A stretch of DNA of 64,000 nt from Lotus japonicus (taxonomy: Eukaryota > Streptophyta > Magnoliopsida > Fabales > Fabaceae), in assembly GCF_012489685.1 (NCBI RefSeq), contig NC_080046.1:37907176-37971175 (forward strand). Reading direction: 5' to 3'. The notes under the pieces are model-generated. The model did no database searches and had not been told where the DNA came from. It saw only the letters and a program-made list of their open reading frames with translations. The position numbers and the translations under genes were made by a program. Shown piece by piece: positions 44,893 to 56,652 of this stretch (positions within the stretch are counted from its first letter, which is position 1; every line of letters begins with the position of its first letter).

Positions 44893-47683
44893 CTAGTGTG
44901 TTCACCCATGCGTTGCATGGCGGGTTTTTATTTCCGAATTTTACCCATGATTATTGATATAAAAGAAATAGTGGTTGCACGAAAATAAAGATAAAAATTT
45001 CGTAATTGTAATATACTAATGACAAAAAATTGTAAATTGAAGATTTCAACCCAAATAAACAAACAAACAAACAACAACAATTAATGAATTATATAAAATT
45101 AAATTCAGTTACCCTATATAATATATGATTAGTCTGATGAGTAGATTAATGTGTTAATAAAAAAATTCAATATTGATCATCTAGGGAATCCAAGTTTGTG
45201 CTCAGGAAGCTGCAAGTACATCGATTTGTATAGATTAGATTTATATGATAATAAACAAAATTGAGTTTCAATGGGCATTAAAATCCCCGTTCTGCCGATA
45301 CCCTCTACTTTGGTAGTTCTCCATGGCTTAGTGTTTACTCTCCTAAGTGGTAATGATTGAAAAGACATGTACAAAAGAAACGTCATCTTTGAAATCTCCG
45401 TTCTACCGATACCCTCTACTTTGGTAGTTCTCCAGGTAGCTTAGTGTTTACTCTCCTCAAGTGGAAACGATTGAGTGGATCAACTATTAAGTTGTGGGGT
45501 TAGTGGGGTGGTGGTTACTTGGTCGAAAAATGTGTGTTGTGGGTTAGTGGGGTAGTAGTCTTAATAAAATTAAGATATAATATTTATTTTGATGAAAAAA
45601 TCATTTTTATTAAAAACATAAAATAGACTTCACATAGATATTAAGTTGTGAGGTTAGTGAGGTGGTGGTTATTTTGTTTGAAATATGTGTTGTGGGTTAG
45701 TGGGGTGGGTTTTTTTTTTAAACATAGTGGGGTGGTTATTATTATCAAAATTAATATATAATATTTATTTTGATAAAAAAATTAACTATTTATAAAAAAA
45801 AATCATATATAATATTAAATTGTGGGGTTAGTGGGGTGGTTATTTTGTTGAATATGTGTGTTGGTTATTCAAGATAGTATATCGATAAAATCCAATCTAT
45901 AATATGAAAAGGTTATCTCTTTAGACGTTTTTGCAGCTAGTAACAAAAGTTTAAGACATAATACTTACTATAGATTTTTATCAAGAAGAAATAGAAAGTA
46001 TTGGTCATATCGCGTGAAAATAAAGCAGAGAGTAACTCCTGAACGTAGCTTCCAAAAAATGCAGACTCAGCCATCACTCTGTTTTCAACGGACTTATGAT
46101 TAAATTATTATTCACAATAACTGGGACATGGATTCAAAATTTCAATAGATTTTGCGTTTTTTTTTTGTTAAAAATACTAATAATTACCCTTCTTGTTCAA
46201 TCTCTATGGTAATCATCTTTCGCACTTGATGATTTTTTTCGAATTCCTGCACGGCGCCATGGTCGGAGAGGATCTCTATCACATCTGCAAGCAAAATATA
46301 GTAGATCACAAATAATTTTACAGATGTATACAATTTTAGTTATAAATCTCACCGACTAACAGTATTTGATCTGGATCAGTGAACATGATATCAGAAACAT
46401 AAACAAATGAATAGGGAATCTTAGTGATGGAAACGTCAGTTTGGGTTTGGACAACCGAATCAAGCTCAAAGATTATCTTGTGAGGATGAGACGTTGTACG
46501 AAAATCAAGAGCGTTATCACCAACAGTGAAATATGATAGCATGTATACACGACCCTCAACCAACAAAGGATTAAACTTATAAACATGAGTCCTTCGCACT
46601 GTGCCATGGATCTTGTCACCCTGTAGATTGAAAACAGGTAAGTGAGCGTGATAGACTTAGAAAATTTAAACCAACGTCGAGTGGAATAGATATATCCATT
46701 TTAAAACAACACGAAAGTCGAACCTTTGCATCTATTAAAATCAACTCCATTGAGTTAGGTTATACGATCGAAACGTGGAATCAACCACTTCCGCACCACC
46801 TTCACAATAACCCTCCACACATCCTTTTCCTTTGACATGGAAGGGAAATCGTCAACAGTAAGACTAAGAGCCATGATAATTTTTAGATGGAATTGTGATG
46901 GATGGATTGTGAAGACACATGAGGAATTTATAGAAGAAGTGTCATTGAAGGTAGTTATTTTTTTTACGGTTGAAAAGAAGTTTTTGGAACATGATGGGGA
47001 GCTTATACATCGTGGGTGGTTTTCAAAGTAGAAAGACATGGTGGAAGTTACATGAGTAGGTGGTTATTTCCTTTAACATGGTGGGAGGTTTAGTCTTTTT
47101 AGAAGGAAAAAATCTAATAAGAGGGTTCTACACTTTAAGTATTAAAAAAAGTGTCTATGGTAACAACACTTCTAGCTATTAAAATCCGTAATATCAATAT
47201 ACCATGTTTTCAATATTAAAAAAAAATATTTGTTAAAGTTAGGGTATATTTCCCTATTAACTTATATATTTTAAAATTATGTTCATGAGATCGATATGTG
47301 ATCTTACATGAAATTAAGTGGCAAAAATATTGAAATTTATAGAAATGTGTGTTGTGAAAAACAAATTTAAAGCATAGAAGTTAGTGGGGTGTAGGAAATG
47401 ATAGTTTGATCGTTCAATATTTACCACATCAATAAACCAAAGCAAGAGAGATGTGATCTTTGATGAGAGTGGGTGAGAAGTTAGAGTAGAAGTTATTTTT
47501 TTAATGGGTCTGAAGTTATATTTGAAGTGGGTGGGAACTTAATGGATAGGAATGATAACCGTTTCGTAAGAGAATGACACGTGGCTTGAAATCTCCTAAA
47601 TTCACTCTCGTAGCAGAATCGTTGTGGTGTTGACACGTGGCAAAATAATTCTTGGAGTGATTTTGCTTTATATTATATATAGA
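44893..47683 (-). mobile_element. Helitron, 2.8 kb, carrying an RPA1-like fragment
   Basis: Minus strand: 5' TCTATATATAATATAAAGC (ending at 47683), 3' hairpin (about 44903-44925, ACCCATGC / GCATGG) and CTAG (44893-44896), inserted between A (44892) and T (47684). Interior contains the RPA1/DUF223-like pseudogene in the same orientation, a sequence known to travel with plant Helitrons, and GTTAGTGGGGTGG repeats (about 45500-45850). No helicase, so non-autonomous. Confidence 0.85.
46336..46874 (-). pseudogene. RPA1/DUF223 OB-fold gene fragment in Helitron
   Basis: Exon 1 (46724-46874) encodes MALSLTVDDFPSMSKEKDVW and, after a frameshift near 46745, NSMELILIDAK. A 103-bp intron (46621-46723, GT...AG) leads to exon 2 (46336-46620) with GDKIHGTVRRTHVYKFNPLL, VGDNALDFRTTSHPHKIIF and SFVYVSDI. 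The pattern matches the first OB-fold of plant replication protein A 70-kDa subunit paralogues (single-stranded DNA binding). Downstream OB-folds and zinc finger are missing. A dead fragment. Confidence 0.75.
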
Positions 47684-47800
47684 TTACAAAATTACAAAAT
47701 AATGATAATGATTTTTATTTCTCTGAAAAATACTATATTTTTTTTTTAGATTTTTATGAAGAGTTTAAGTTGATCTGTTTTTGAAAATATTAATTAAATT

Positions 47801-48800
47801 CATTCTTTTTTTATCATTTTCTCTTTGTTATCACGATAGCTTTGCTAGTCATTTCAAACTAATTTAAAAATAATTTTTAATTAAAAAATGGTTTTTTATT
47901 AAAAAAACTAAAATAAGTGAACTCTTAAATAAGTTTTTTCCACTGTTCTTTAAAATAATAATTAGTTTTAAAAGTTGTGATAAACACACGTAAGAAAAAA
48001 TGAAAAAAACTTATTTTAGAAGCATTTTATTAAGAGAGGATAAAAACGAGAAAAAACTACTACACTAAAACCACCAAGCAAACCGAAGCTATCATGGACG
48101 ATGGAGGAAGCCCCCAAACACGATGAAGGGTACCTTCCCAAGATGGTGAATGTCTCTGACCACGAAACCTACTGCTGGTTTCCACATCATCTTCAGCTTC
48201 TCACAGAGTATTCCATATCCAATCGGTTTGCTCAGTAGCTTCACCACTAGGCACTGCTCCCATGGCTTACAAATTCGTTCGTAAACAGCCTCATCAGTGA
48301 AATCAAAATTGTGAAAGAAACAGTTATTTTCATTCTTTTTTTATCATTTTCTCTTTGTTTTTTTTTTTTTGATGATAACATTAGAACTTCAGTCAGTAGA
48401 AGACATTCACGATAGCTTTGCTAGTCATTTCAACTAATTTAAAAATAATTTTTAATTAAAATATATTTGTTTATTAAAAAAACTAAAATAAGTGAACTCT
48501 TAAATAAGTTTTTTTCAGTGTTCTTTAAAATAATAATTAGTTTTAAAAGTTGTGATAAACACATAAGAATTTTCTTCTTGTAACAAAAAAAACACACGTA
48601 AGAAAAAAATGAAAAAAAAAACTGATTTTAGAAGCATTTTATTAAGAGGAGGACAAAAAAGAGAAAAACTACTACACTAAAACCAGCAAGCAAACCGAAG
48701 CTATAATGGACGATGGAGGAAACCCCCAAACACGATGAAGGGTACCTTCCCAAGGTGCTCGATGAGTCAAGAAACTTGTCATATTATTCCCCTCACGAGA
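47801..48800. repeat. 530-bp tandem duplication of a LINE-derived segment
   Basis: CATTCTTTTTTTATCATTTTC starts at 47801 and again at 48331. Both copies run to CACGATGAAGGGTACCTTCC. Copy 2 has a ~50-bp insertion near 48360. Confidence 0.8.
48135..48328 (-). pseudogene. LINE ORF1 DUF4283 fragment
   Basis: Minus strand reads KPWEQCLVVKLLSKPIGYG then LKMMWKPAVGF, matching the DUF4283 domain of plant LINE ORF1. It joins directly to a LINE 3' tail, so the ORF2 region has been deleted. Confidence 0.65.
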
Positions 48801-48821
48801 GATATGAACCGCCGAAGCATG

Positions 48822-49110
48822 TCAATCCCAAGTGAGTAACATCCTAACGCGCAAGAAAGTATACTTATCCCAAGATGTTGAGACATCGACGTTGTCCTGA
48901 ACGACTTCAACTACTTGTAAGCAATTTGAGGCACAACTAATGGCCCTATAGCCATTATTCCAAGCATGCTTCAAGCTCATCTCTATGGCTAGTAATTCAG
49001 CGAGGACAACGCTACCATTATCATAGCTGTTGCAGGCACTAAAAATCCACATACTAGAGCATTCCCATAGAATCGTGTCGCAACTCATACGACGATGGGT
49101 TTCCATCGAA
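48822..49110 (-). pseudogene. LINE RNase H fragment
   Basis: LAELLAIEMSLKHAWNNGYR and CASNCLQVVEVVQ align with the second and third RNase H motifs of plant LINEs. The third catalytic Asp is Asn here (SNCLQ). Truncated and inactive. Confidence 0.7.
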
Positions 49111-49210
49111 ATACAATAGTGCTTGGGGAGTTCTCGGCGGCCTAAGGGTCATCCTCGTAAATCTGAGAGTGTGGAAGGCTTGGTGTCTTGCTAAAAATCC
49201 ACAACGTTTG

Positions 49211-49480
49211 AGGGTTGGCCGCAGTTATTTATTTTTTTTGAAAAATAAAGGATCGTATATTATTGTCCACAAAAAACCCCTAAGGACAAACCCTTAGGGA
49301 GCAAGGAAAACCCATAAAAAAAAACGAGGCATCCCGTCGAACACAAAAAAAAAAAAAAAACCCCAATACGCCGCAAAACCCCCATCCAGGGCAAAAGCAA
49401 GGGCACCCTAAGACTACCCAACCACACCCGAGAGAAACAAACAAAAAATCAAGTTTTGAAATGTTCCTCATAAACCTTCT
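49211..49480 (-). mobile_element. LINE 3' tail (minus strand)
   Basis: T-run at 49211 (A-tail), then GC-rich 3' UTR with A-runs. No TSD resolved. Confidence 0.5.
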
Positions 49481-49589
49481 CCAACCCTTGAATATATAGC
49501 TTCAAAATCGCTTCCCTTAAATTCTAACCCCAAGACTTTTCCAACTAGCCACGTCTTTTTTGATCGCGTGAAGTAGCGCTTTTAAAGAG

Positions 49590-49738
49590 AATTTTTCTTC
49601 TAGGTGTTAGGAAGGTTGCGCTTTTCTCTTTTGGGTGGTTGTTTTTTGTTTCTTTGATGACTTGGTGTTTTTATTTCTCCCTCTTTTTGGGATGTTCCCT
49701 CTTTTGATTATTAATGAATAATCTTTTTTTTTTCTCTA
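49590..49738 (+). mobile_element. LINE 3' tail (plus strand)
   Basis: TTTTGGGTGGTTGTTTTTTG...TTATTAATGAATAATC followed by a T-run; LINE-UTR-like sequence abutting block X copy 3. Boundaries approximate. Confidence 0.45.
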
Positions 49739-49744
49739 AAAGAA

Positions 49745-50103
49745 AATTCTATTGTTTCTAGCATTCAATACCATGGAAGCAAAACTTATACATAGCCAAA
49801 ATCAATCAACTATTTGATCTTCAACATGTTTAAATCAACTCCCTTTTTTCTCATAATCAATTATGATTCCAAAAGCTATTCACATAAGTTTCTTTCTAAA
49901 ATTAATTGAATTGAATCAACTGTTTAAAGATTTACAAACATGTACTAAAAAACTTTAGGAAATTATTTGAATTTTATAATTTTCTTCTAAATAGTTATAA
50001 TATTTGAGAATAATAGGAATTGGAGTGATTTGTGGTATATTTCTTCTAGTTAAATATAATAATAATGATAAAATATCTCTGCTTTATTTACTTTATTATT
50101 GTA
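49745..50103. repeat. Duplicated block X, copy 3, with empty Helitron site
   Basis: Similar to 33620-34003 (AATACCATGG.AGCA.AACTTATACATAG to CTTTATTATT) and continues without interruption into block B at 50103|50104, the site occupied by the Helitron in copy 1. Confidence 0.8.
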
Positions 50104-50152
50104 TTAGGTTATGAAAGTTAAAAATGCCATATAAATATATATATCCTTTGAT

Positions 50153-50396
50153 GAGGACGTATCTTATGAGAATGATGTTTTTATGTGAGAAAATGAGAAT
50201 AAATCACGACCGTTAGATCTAATTATGAATGGTTTAGATTAAAAGATTTAAATAGTCATGTGATAGTCACGTGATCACTTAAAAATGTCACATGACTTAA
50301 TGTTTTAATCGGGACCGTTCATGATTAGATCTAACGGTCGGTGATTTATTCTCATGTTCTCACATAACATGACCTTTCTCATAAGATACATCCCCT
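50153..50396. mobile_element. hAT-type MITE, 244 bp
   Basis: Terminal inverted repeats around GTATCTTATGAGAA, extended inverted homology to near the centre (CCGTTAGATCTAA / TTAGATCTAACGG), and an 8-bp TSD CCTTTGAT (50145-50152, 50397-50404). Absent from block A. Confidence 0.85.
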
Positions 50397-51563
50397 CCTT
50401 TGATAAGCTTTATTTGAAACCTCCTGTGATAAGCTTACAGTCATCTTTGTTATTGGTTTGATGATAAAATATATTAGCTATGATTTGAGAAAGTAGACCG
50501 ATGGTTTAAATTTCGTAATCTAATATAAGGTTAACTTCATTGTTTTATCATAAAAAATGATATTTTATCTTAAGTCAAACAAAAGTTTGAATTTAAACTA
50601 AGACAGTAAAAATGAAAAAAGGTAACATTAATGGAGTAATTTTTTAATTTATCTTTTTTTTATAAGAAGGGAATAAGCCTGAAAATGAAAATTACATGCG
50701 GGTAGAGCAAGGAGAACGACACTCCCAAAACATCAAACAAAATTTTGTTTGCATTTATATTTTGCTGATATCATTTGCACCAAAGATATCATTTGCACCA
50801 AAAACGGTTCCAAAGTCTGATAGACATTTAAGCCCATTCATTGTCATACAGCTAAAAACTGTACAAAAAGAAAAAATAGTTTCATTGTGACTAAATACAC
50901 CTTCTGTTAACCAAAAAACGAATAATAGACCTTCTGAATGTCGCCACACGAACTTCCAACTATTCTGCCACCTGTTATAAGCATAGCATATTTCAATTAG
51001 AATCAGTTTAAAACATGAAGAAATTGAATCACCAAAACAGAGTTTCATTGTTGCAAACTCGTTGTTATAATGTCAATGGTTACTAAAGCCTGTTTGGAAG
51101 AGCTTATTTGATCTAAATTGATTTAATCTATAATATAAACGTTTACGTAAGTGTTTGAGAGGACTTACGTAAATAGCTTATGGCATAGGTTAGCTTATTT
51201 TCATAAGTTGTTTACATTAATAAGAGATTATGCTTACCTACAACTTATTTTTCTATTATTTCAATAACTAATCTCAAATTAGCTTATAAATAGATGCTTA
51301 TTTTCATAAGTCCTTATTTAAGTTGTTGACCTAAATACACCTTAAATCATTATAATCAATAATGAAAAAACAAAATGCTTTGGATAAATACTCATGGAAA
51401 TCATATTAATACTACTAGCCATGAATGGTAGTTGAATTGAATTTTACCAACTGTTCCTGCCAGCTCCATCGATGGAATTCAGTGGTAATTTCATTAATTT
51501 AACAGGAACTGCATTGGTAAAAAAAGAGCGAAAACTAGTACTTATAAGGAGGAATAGTTATTC

Positions 51564-51686
51564 ATGGAAAACATTGGGATGGTGGTGAGAAGCAGCAAAC
51601 AAAAAGATGAAATGTCACCTGAAAATAAGGAAAGCCTCAGCCATAAAAACGGCCAACCTATCAGCTACTATCACCACATACCATAA
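51564..51686 (+). CDS. Small ORF (40 aa), block B copy
   Basis: Counterpart of 42987-43109 with the same length and start. The tail reads NGQPISYYHHIP. See that entry. Confidence 0.3.
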   Translation: MENIGMVVRSSKQKDEMSPENKESLSHKNGQPISYYHHIP

Positions 51687-52191
51687 TTTCCCTGTTCTGC
51701 TACTCAGATTCTATTTCCCCTCTTCCATTTCCCCTCACCTGATTACTTGCTATCTCTTTCTAGAATGACAAATCATGAGATATATAGGTGCCTAATTAAC
51801 AAGTTTTTTTTATGCTACAGCTTATCAATGCCAAATAATGTCTATTGCCAAGTTTCCATAAACACCAAGACAATTATACAAACTACACTTTCTTTCTTTT
51901 CATTTACATGAGATCAGATGTGTAGCATAATTGGAAATTCAAACCCTATATGAAACTTGAAATCTCATTAATGACCAAATTAGCCATGGTCATACATGAC
52001 AATTATATAAGAAATGCATACACAGCTACTGACCTACCATATAGATCTCAAGAATTTGGTGTATGAAAATACAAAAAGGAATATCTTATCCTAGAGAATT
52101 GATAATTGCAAATCTTTCATTTTTGACCATATTGATTATCAACCAAAATTTCAGTTATGTATGTCAAGAGTTCCAAGCTACCTGTGAAATC

Positions 52192-53324
52192 TTATGTGGA
52201 ATTATGTTTATCACATATATGTCCATGCTTCCAATCCTTGCCACATTCGTAACAGAAGTTGCATCCACACCTGTAAAGAGAAAATGAGGAAACAAGCATA
52301 ACCAGTTAATCACTCATACTTTCATTAATTATTACCAATCATTAATGAAATGCATCAATTGAAAGACAAGAGATACAAAAAAATGATTAAGGATCAGTAA
52401 GATTAAAGGTCACAAGTACCTGCATTTCATGTGTTCACATCCACTTCTTCTTTGGACATAGAAGCTGCATTTGGGACACCTCTGCCACTTTTTTCTTTTA
52501 GCCAACTTCAGAAACTTCTTCTCTAAATCTTCTTCACCTTTTACCCTTCCAGACTTCTGAAATTCCTCACAATTCATCCCTGCATGCCAAGGAACCATAC
52601 ATTGTGCACAGAACAGCCTGTGGCAAGAAGGGCACTCAGCATTGGTCACAATTTCACCCCCATCATCCACCATCAAAACTGAGCAATTCTTAAAGGGGCA
52701 ATAACTCTTTTGCAACCCAGCAATCAAAGACTCACACCTCAATGATTCCCATCTAAAAACAACTTCTTTAGGCAAAATCAGGTTCAAATGTTCCGGCCCC
52801 AATTCGACGTCGCAATTAGGGTTTGGACAATTCACCTTGAGATTATTTTGCTGAATTTGAGCAGCGACATGCTTAGAAATGCAATCAGAGCAAAAGGGGT
52901 GTTCGCACTTGCTCCCTCTGAACATTTCAGAATCTTTCTTGTAATCGAAGCATATACCGCATAAGCAACGGTTGTTGAAATTTACGACGCCGTTGCTGTT
53001 GTTTTCTTCCGCCTTGATCACGTGTCTGTTCTTGCCTCCGTTCTGTTTCTCTGGCTTCACGACGACGCCAGAAGCTTCTTCTTCCGTCTCTATCACAGTG
53101 CCTGTTTTCTTCTTCTTGTTTTCATCACGATCGTTGGAACGAGATTTTCTCTTCGTCATCTTTTTCGCGGGTCCAGTCATTTCAATTGCATTCTTCTTCT
53201 GAAGACGTTCGCGGAGGGCAATTTGGTGGCGGTTGTTGCCGGCGACGGTTTGGTTTCTCCGAAGATGAGGAGGTCTTGGTGTTGTGTGTTTTGGAGGGTT
53301 TACGGTGTTTGAAGTGACTATCAT
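52192..53324 (-). CDS. RBR-type (RING1-IBR-RING2) E3 ubiquitin ligase, two exons
   Basis: Exon 1 52420-53324, intron 52271-52419 (GT...AG, 149 bp), exon 2 52192-52270; 327 aa. An RBR ligase takes ubiquitin from E2 onto a RING2 cysteine and then onto substrate. RING1 has C122-x2-C125, C140, H142, C145, C148; the IBR zinc ligands run from about 209 to 252; RING2 has C283, C286, the catalytic-position C296 in SGCEHMKC, C301, and across the splice CGCNFCYECG. The N-terminus is basic (TKRKSRSNDRDENKKKK, likely nuclear) with two SUMO-consensus sites (VKPE, IKAE). The frame is open upstream to 53366 without ATG, so the ATG at 53324 is chosen. No transmembrane segment. Apparently intact; the only convincing functional host protein gene here. 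Confidence 0.88.
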
Positions 53325-53368
53325 GGTGAGCGGTGAAGCTCGTACACAGAGCAGAGCAGAGGGCACAT
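53321..53368 (-). promoter_or_regulatory. Upstream ORF overlapping the RBR start codon
   Basis: ATG at 53368 opens a 15-codon frame whose TGA overlaps the main ATG (ATGA at 53324-53321). This arrangement could limit or couple translation of the RBR ligase, if the transcript starts upstream of 53368. The AT-rich TTTAAATAAT about 20-30 bp further upstream is a possible core promoter element, which would instead place the start close to or inside the uORF. Confidence 0.4.
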
Positions 53369-53420
53369 CGATTATGGAAATGAATTAAATAAATTATTTA
53401 AAGATGTTAAAATGGGTCGG

Positions 53421-54004
53421 GTTTTTGTTGGTCCGGGGATATAAGGGTATTTTTGTCGGTCTATTATTTTATTTTTTAATTTATTTTCTAAGTTTTAATT
53501 AATTTTTATGGTATTTTTATATAATTTTTAATTAATTTAGGATTTTATAAGCTTTTATTTTAATTTGTTGGATTTTAGTAGTTTTTATCTTATTATTAAT
53601 TAGTACTTTTTAAATTATAGATTTAGTTAGGATTTAGGTTGTTTATTTTTGGATTGTTATCTTTCTAGTATTTTATTTTGATATTTTTATTATATTTTAT
53701 TTAAGATTTTCAGAATAAAAAGAAAAGAGAAAATCAGGAAAAGAGAGCTGTTCCGGCGCTGAGGGTCTACGGAAATAACCATGCACCCGCAGGAGATAAG
53801 ATGGCTGTTGTTTTCCTCCATGCCACATGGCTCAACCACGCAAGAGGTCCACCATAAGGTTGTGAAGCGCGAAACGCTAGATTACTCACTTTAAAGCTTG
53901 GACTAATGGTAGCACGACACGTGGCAGTGGATGGGACGGAATTTGGCTTTTTCAAAGCCCGTGCATACGGAAAAGCAGATGAAGGAAAATATCTAATATA
54001 TATA
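53421..54004. other. Helitron-like sequence, inverted relative of the 41-kb repeats
   Basis: 53460-53700 is an inverted relative of the 204-bp repeats at 41.2-41.7 kb (GATTTAGTTAGGATTTAGGT). It includes ACACGTGGCA as near other Helitron ends. No gene. Confidence 0.5.
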
Positions 54005-54038
54005 CTAGTATGTATACCTGTGTCGATGCACGGGACAT
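54005..54038 (-). mobile_element. Helitron 3' terminus (minus strand)
   Basis: A|CTAG (54005-54008), spacer, then an imperfect hairpin CCTGTG..GCACGGG. 5' end not located. Confidence 0.5.
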
Positions 54039-55297
54039 ATTTCTGAACATATTAAAAATTGTTTTTAATATATGAATTATTTTTTTATATAAATTCAAAT
54101 ATAATTCTATGTTTAATTAATATGATTATGATATAAAAATTGAATATGTAATAAATTGCATGATTTTTATTTTTTTATTTCGTTTTTCTCATATCTAAAT
54201 AATCTACACAATTTATAACATGTAAAAGATGTGATATTATTGGTACATCAGACTAATAAATTGAATCATTCAGGAATTGATCTCTGGACCTCTCCCGCTC
54301 AACCCATAAACTTATAATAAAATTTGTTCTTTTCTTATTTTTAATTGAAAATATTTTAATGTGAATGTTATTCCCCCATCGGATTCTATATCCACAATCA
54401 AATTGTAATGCTTCTGTATATCTGTTCCTAAAAATATTTAAAAAGTCTAGAAAAAGTTTAAAAATTATATTAAAACATTTTCAATTAGTTTCAACTTTAA
54501 GGTATTTTCATGCTAAATGTTCCCCATCGTATCAGTTTTTTACTATGTAACCTAAACATCAACAAATATACACTATATATTTTCAATCCTCGTGTGACAA
54601 ATAGTTTCAAAGGTATTTTCATGCTAAATATTCATCATCGTATCAGCTTTTTACTATGTCACATAAACATAAACAAATATAGACTATATATTTTCAATTC
54701 CCTTGTGACAAATTGTTTTCTCTCTCTCTCTCTCTCTCTCTCATGTATAAATGACTTGTTTATTATTTTCAACTTGAAAATATTTTAATATAAATGTTCT
54801 TTACCGTGGAATCCTTATTTTCACCATCAAATTAAAATGGTTATGTATATACACTCTTAAAATTAAAATAGTTGGGCTGTTTAATTCATTATGGAATGAA
54901 GAGATCATTTCCCATGACAAAAGGATTAGAGGATAGTCTTTGATTTCAAAGCGTAAATCGTGCAACACAACTTAAAGTGTGCCCTCTCCAGCTTTTCACT
55001 CTGTTTTCAAAATTTAGTTTCCAAAAAAATTAGTAACCCTATAACTGATAATGTGTTAAATTAAGTAGTAGTTAATAAATTTCCCTAGAATAGTGGGAGT
55101 AATTGACTATATATATATATTCAATGCTCAAAAGTTTAAATTTACTTTTTTCAATCGAAACTTTAACATTAAAAAAAAAAATAAACAAACAGTTATTAAC
55201 TTATTATTGAATTAGAGATTTCTTATCGTGATGGTCAAAATAGACCACATGTATAATTTCACACATCAGAAATTATTTGTTAGTAGCATCAGTAGTA
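54039..55297. repeat. AT-rich DNA with 111-bp tandem repeat and (TC)n
   Basis: AAGGTATTTTCATGCTAAAT recurs at 54499 and 54610 (111-bp period); (TC)n at about 54719-54742. No supported gene. Confidence 0.65.
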
Positions 55298-55646
55298 CTC
55301 CCTCCGTTCCTAAATATAAGACCTATTCCAAAAAATTGCGCTTATTAAGAAAGCACTTAATGTGACTAATTAGTGTATTGATTTTTTAAAAATGCATACA
55401 TTCTTCCCTATTTACCCTTTGTCATTTTCTCCCACTAATAATCATTGCATTTATATCAAAAGTCATAGTTAGTTGGATTAGTAGTAATTAATGGTAGGTG
55501 GTAACTTTGGAATTGAAAACATACAATTAATGTGAGGGGGTAAATATGGAAGAATACAAAACCTTTTGCTAGATTATTGTAAGAGGTCTTATATTTAGGA
55601 ACATGAAAATTTTAAAACTAGGTCTTATAATTAGGAACGGAGGAAG
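55298..55646. mobile_element. Stowaway MITE (Tc1/mariner type), 349 bp
   Basis: Starts CTCCCTCCGTTCCTAAATAT and ends with the inverse (GGAACGGAGGAAG), flanked by TA on both sides (55296-55297, 55647-55648). The TIR sequence is diagnostic of Stowaway. Confidence 0.95.
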
Positions 55647-55879
55647 TATTATTTTAAATAAATAAAAAACAATTCATGAATCAAAGAATAATCAAAAAAT
55701 AAATGTACAGTGTATTCAAAAAAAATTGCGGAGCAAGTTCAAGATAGAAACGTAAGTTTAAGTAATCAATCAGGTGAACAACGGGTTAGTATTAAAAGAA
55801 TTAAGAGTTACAATTTTATTCCCAAATGATTCATCATAAAATTAAGAGAATTGAATTATTCCAAATGAAGCTTTTTTTT

Positions 55880-56215
55880 TTCTGCATTGGAAAAACTACA
55901 AAAGGGCTAAGGAATAAAAGCATAATCACTCAGCATAAGAGTCATAATCTCCAGCTGAGGATTGTCCCATACGTGAACACCGGGTTGCAAACTTTCCGCA
56001 CCCAAACGAGCCAGACGGTCTGCCACCCTGTTGGCAATCCTGTTAACAGGTTGCAGCACCACAATCCAGTCTCTAAGAAGCCAATTGTTGATGTCCTGAA
56101 GCACTGGCATGAACCGGGTCCTCTCTTGGTCGCCAAGGGATGAGATCAACTCTTGACAATCAACCTCACATATGAGGTTTCTGAAGCCACGCTGCCACCC
56201 ACACCACACTCCAAT
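55880..56215 (-). pseudogene. LINE RNase H C-terminal fragment with 3' tail
   Basis: CEVDCQELISSLGDQ (third catalytic Asp retained), then NRIANRVADRLARLGAES, typical of the RNase H end of plant LINE ORF2; the A-tail is the T-run at about 55871-55880. Truncated upstream near 56215. Confidence 0.8.
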
Positions 56216-56482
56216 CCATCACGGAGCTTGGTAGACACAGAAGTAAGAAGGAAAAAAGTCATAAAACTGAGAATAAAATGAACACGAAAATAAATTACAA
56301 ACTTTTAAAATTAATGATCTCAATTAACAAAAACACATTGACAGAGATGCCTCAACCAAACTTGGGGATCCAGTAATATCAATTATAGAGCCGAGTTTGA
56401 AAAGTTGGGGGTGTTTTTTGTAGCCACTGCGCGCCCTGCTTGAATGCCTTTATCAATCATGAACAATGGTCACATTATTTTC

Positions 56483-56635
56483 ATTTAGTGCTGCACTGGA
56501 GTAGAGTTGTTAGTTTTGTAACAGCCTTTCCTTAGCTGTCTTCTCCATTTTTTGTTTCTTCTTGTACAGTCTTTTGGTTGAGGTATCCTTTAATACCTCC
56601 TATTAATATTATTATTTTGGCTTACAAAAAAAAAA
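56483..56635 (+). mobile_element. LINE 3' tail, 153 bp, with 17-bp TSD
   Basis: A-tailed LINE 3' UTR fragment flanked by a perfect ATGGTCACATTATTTTC (56466-56482, 56636-56652). Confidence 0.9.
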
Positions 56636-56652
56636 ATGGTCACATTATTTTC

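Larger units (their letters stand above)
50104..51895. repeat. Segmental duplication block B (non-coding part)
   Basis: Colinear with 41811-43355, then continues into the intact RBR gene. Confidence 0.88.

Noticed and set aside
46755..47039. Minus-strand ORF as a separate gene starting at 47039
   Set aside because: Its useful part begins at the ATG at 46874 and belongs to exon 1 of the RPA-like fragment; upstream residues are Helitron DNA.
53325..53366. RBR ligase start at 53366
   Set aside because: The codon there is GTG. The first in-frame ATG is 53324, which also matches the position of the paralogue start relative to its leader.
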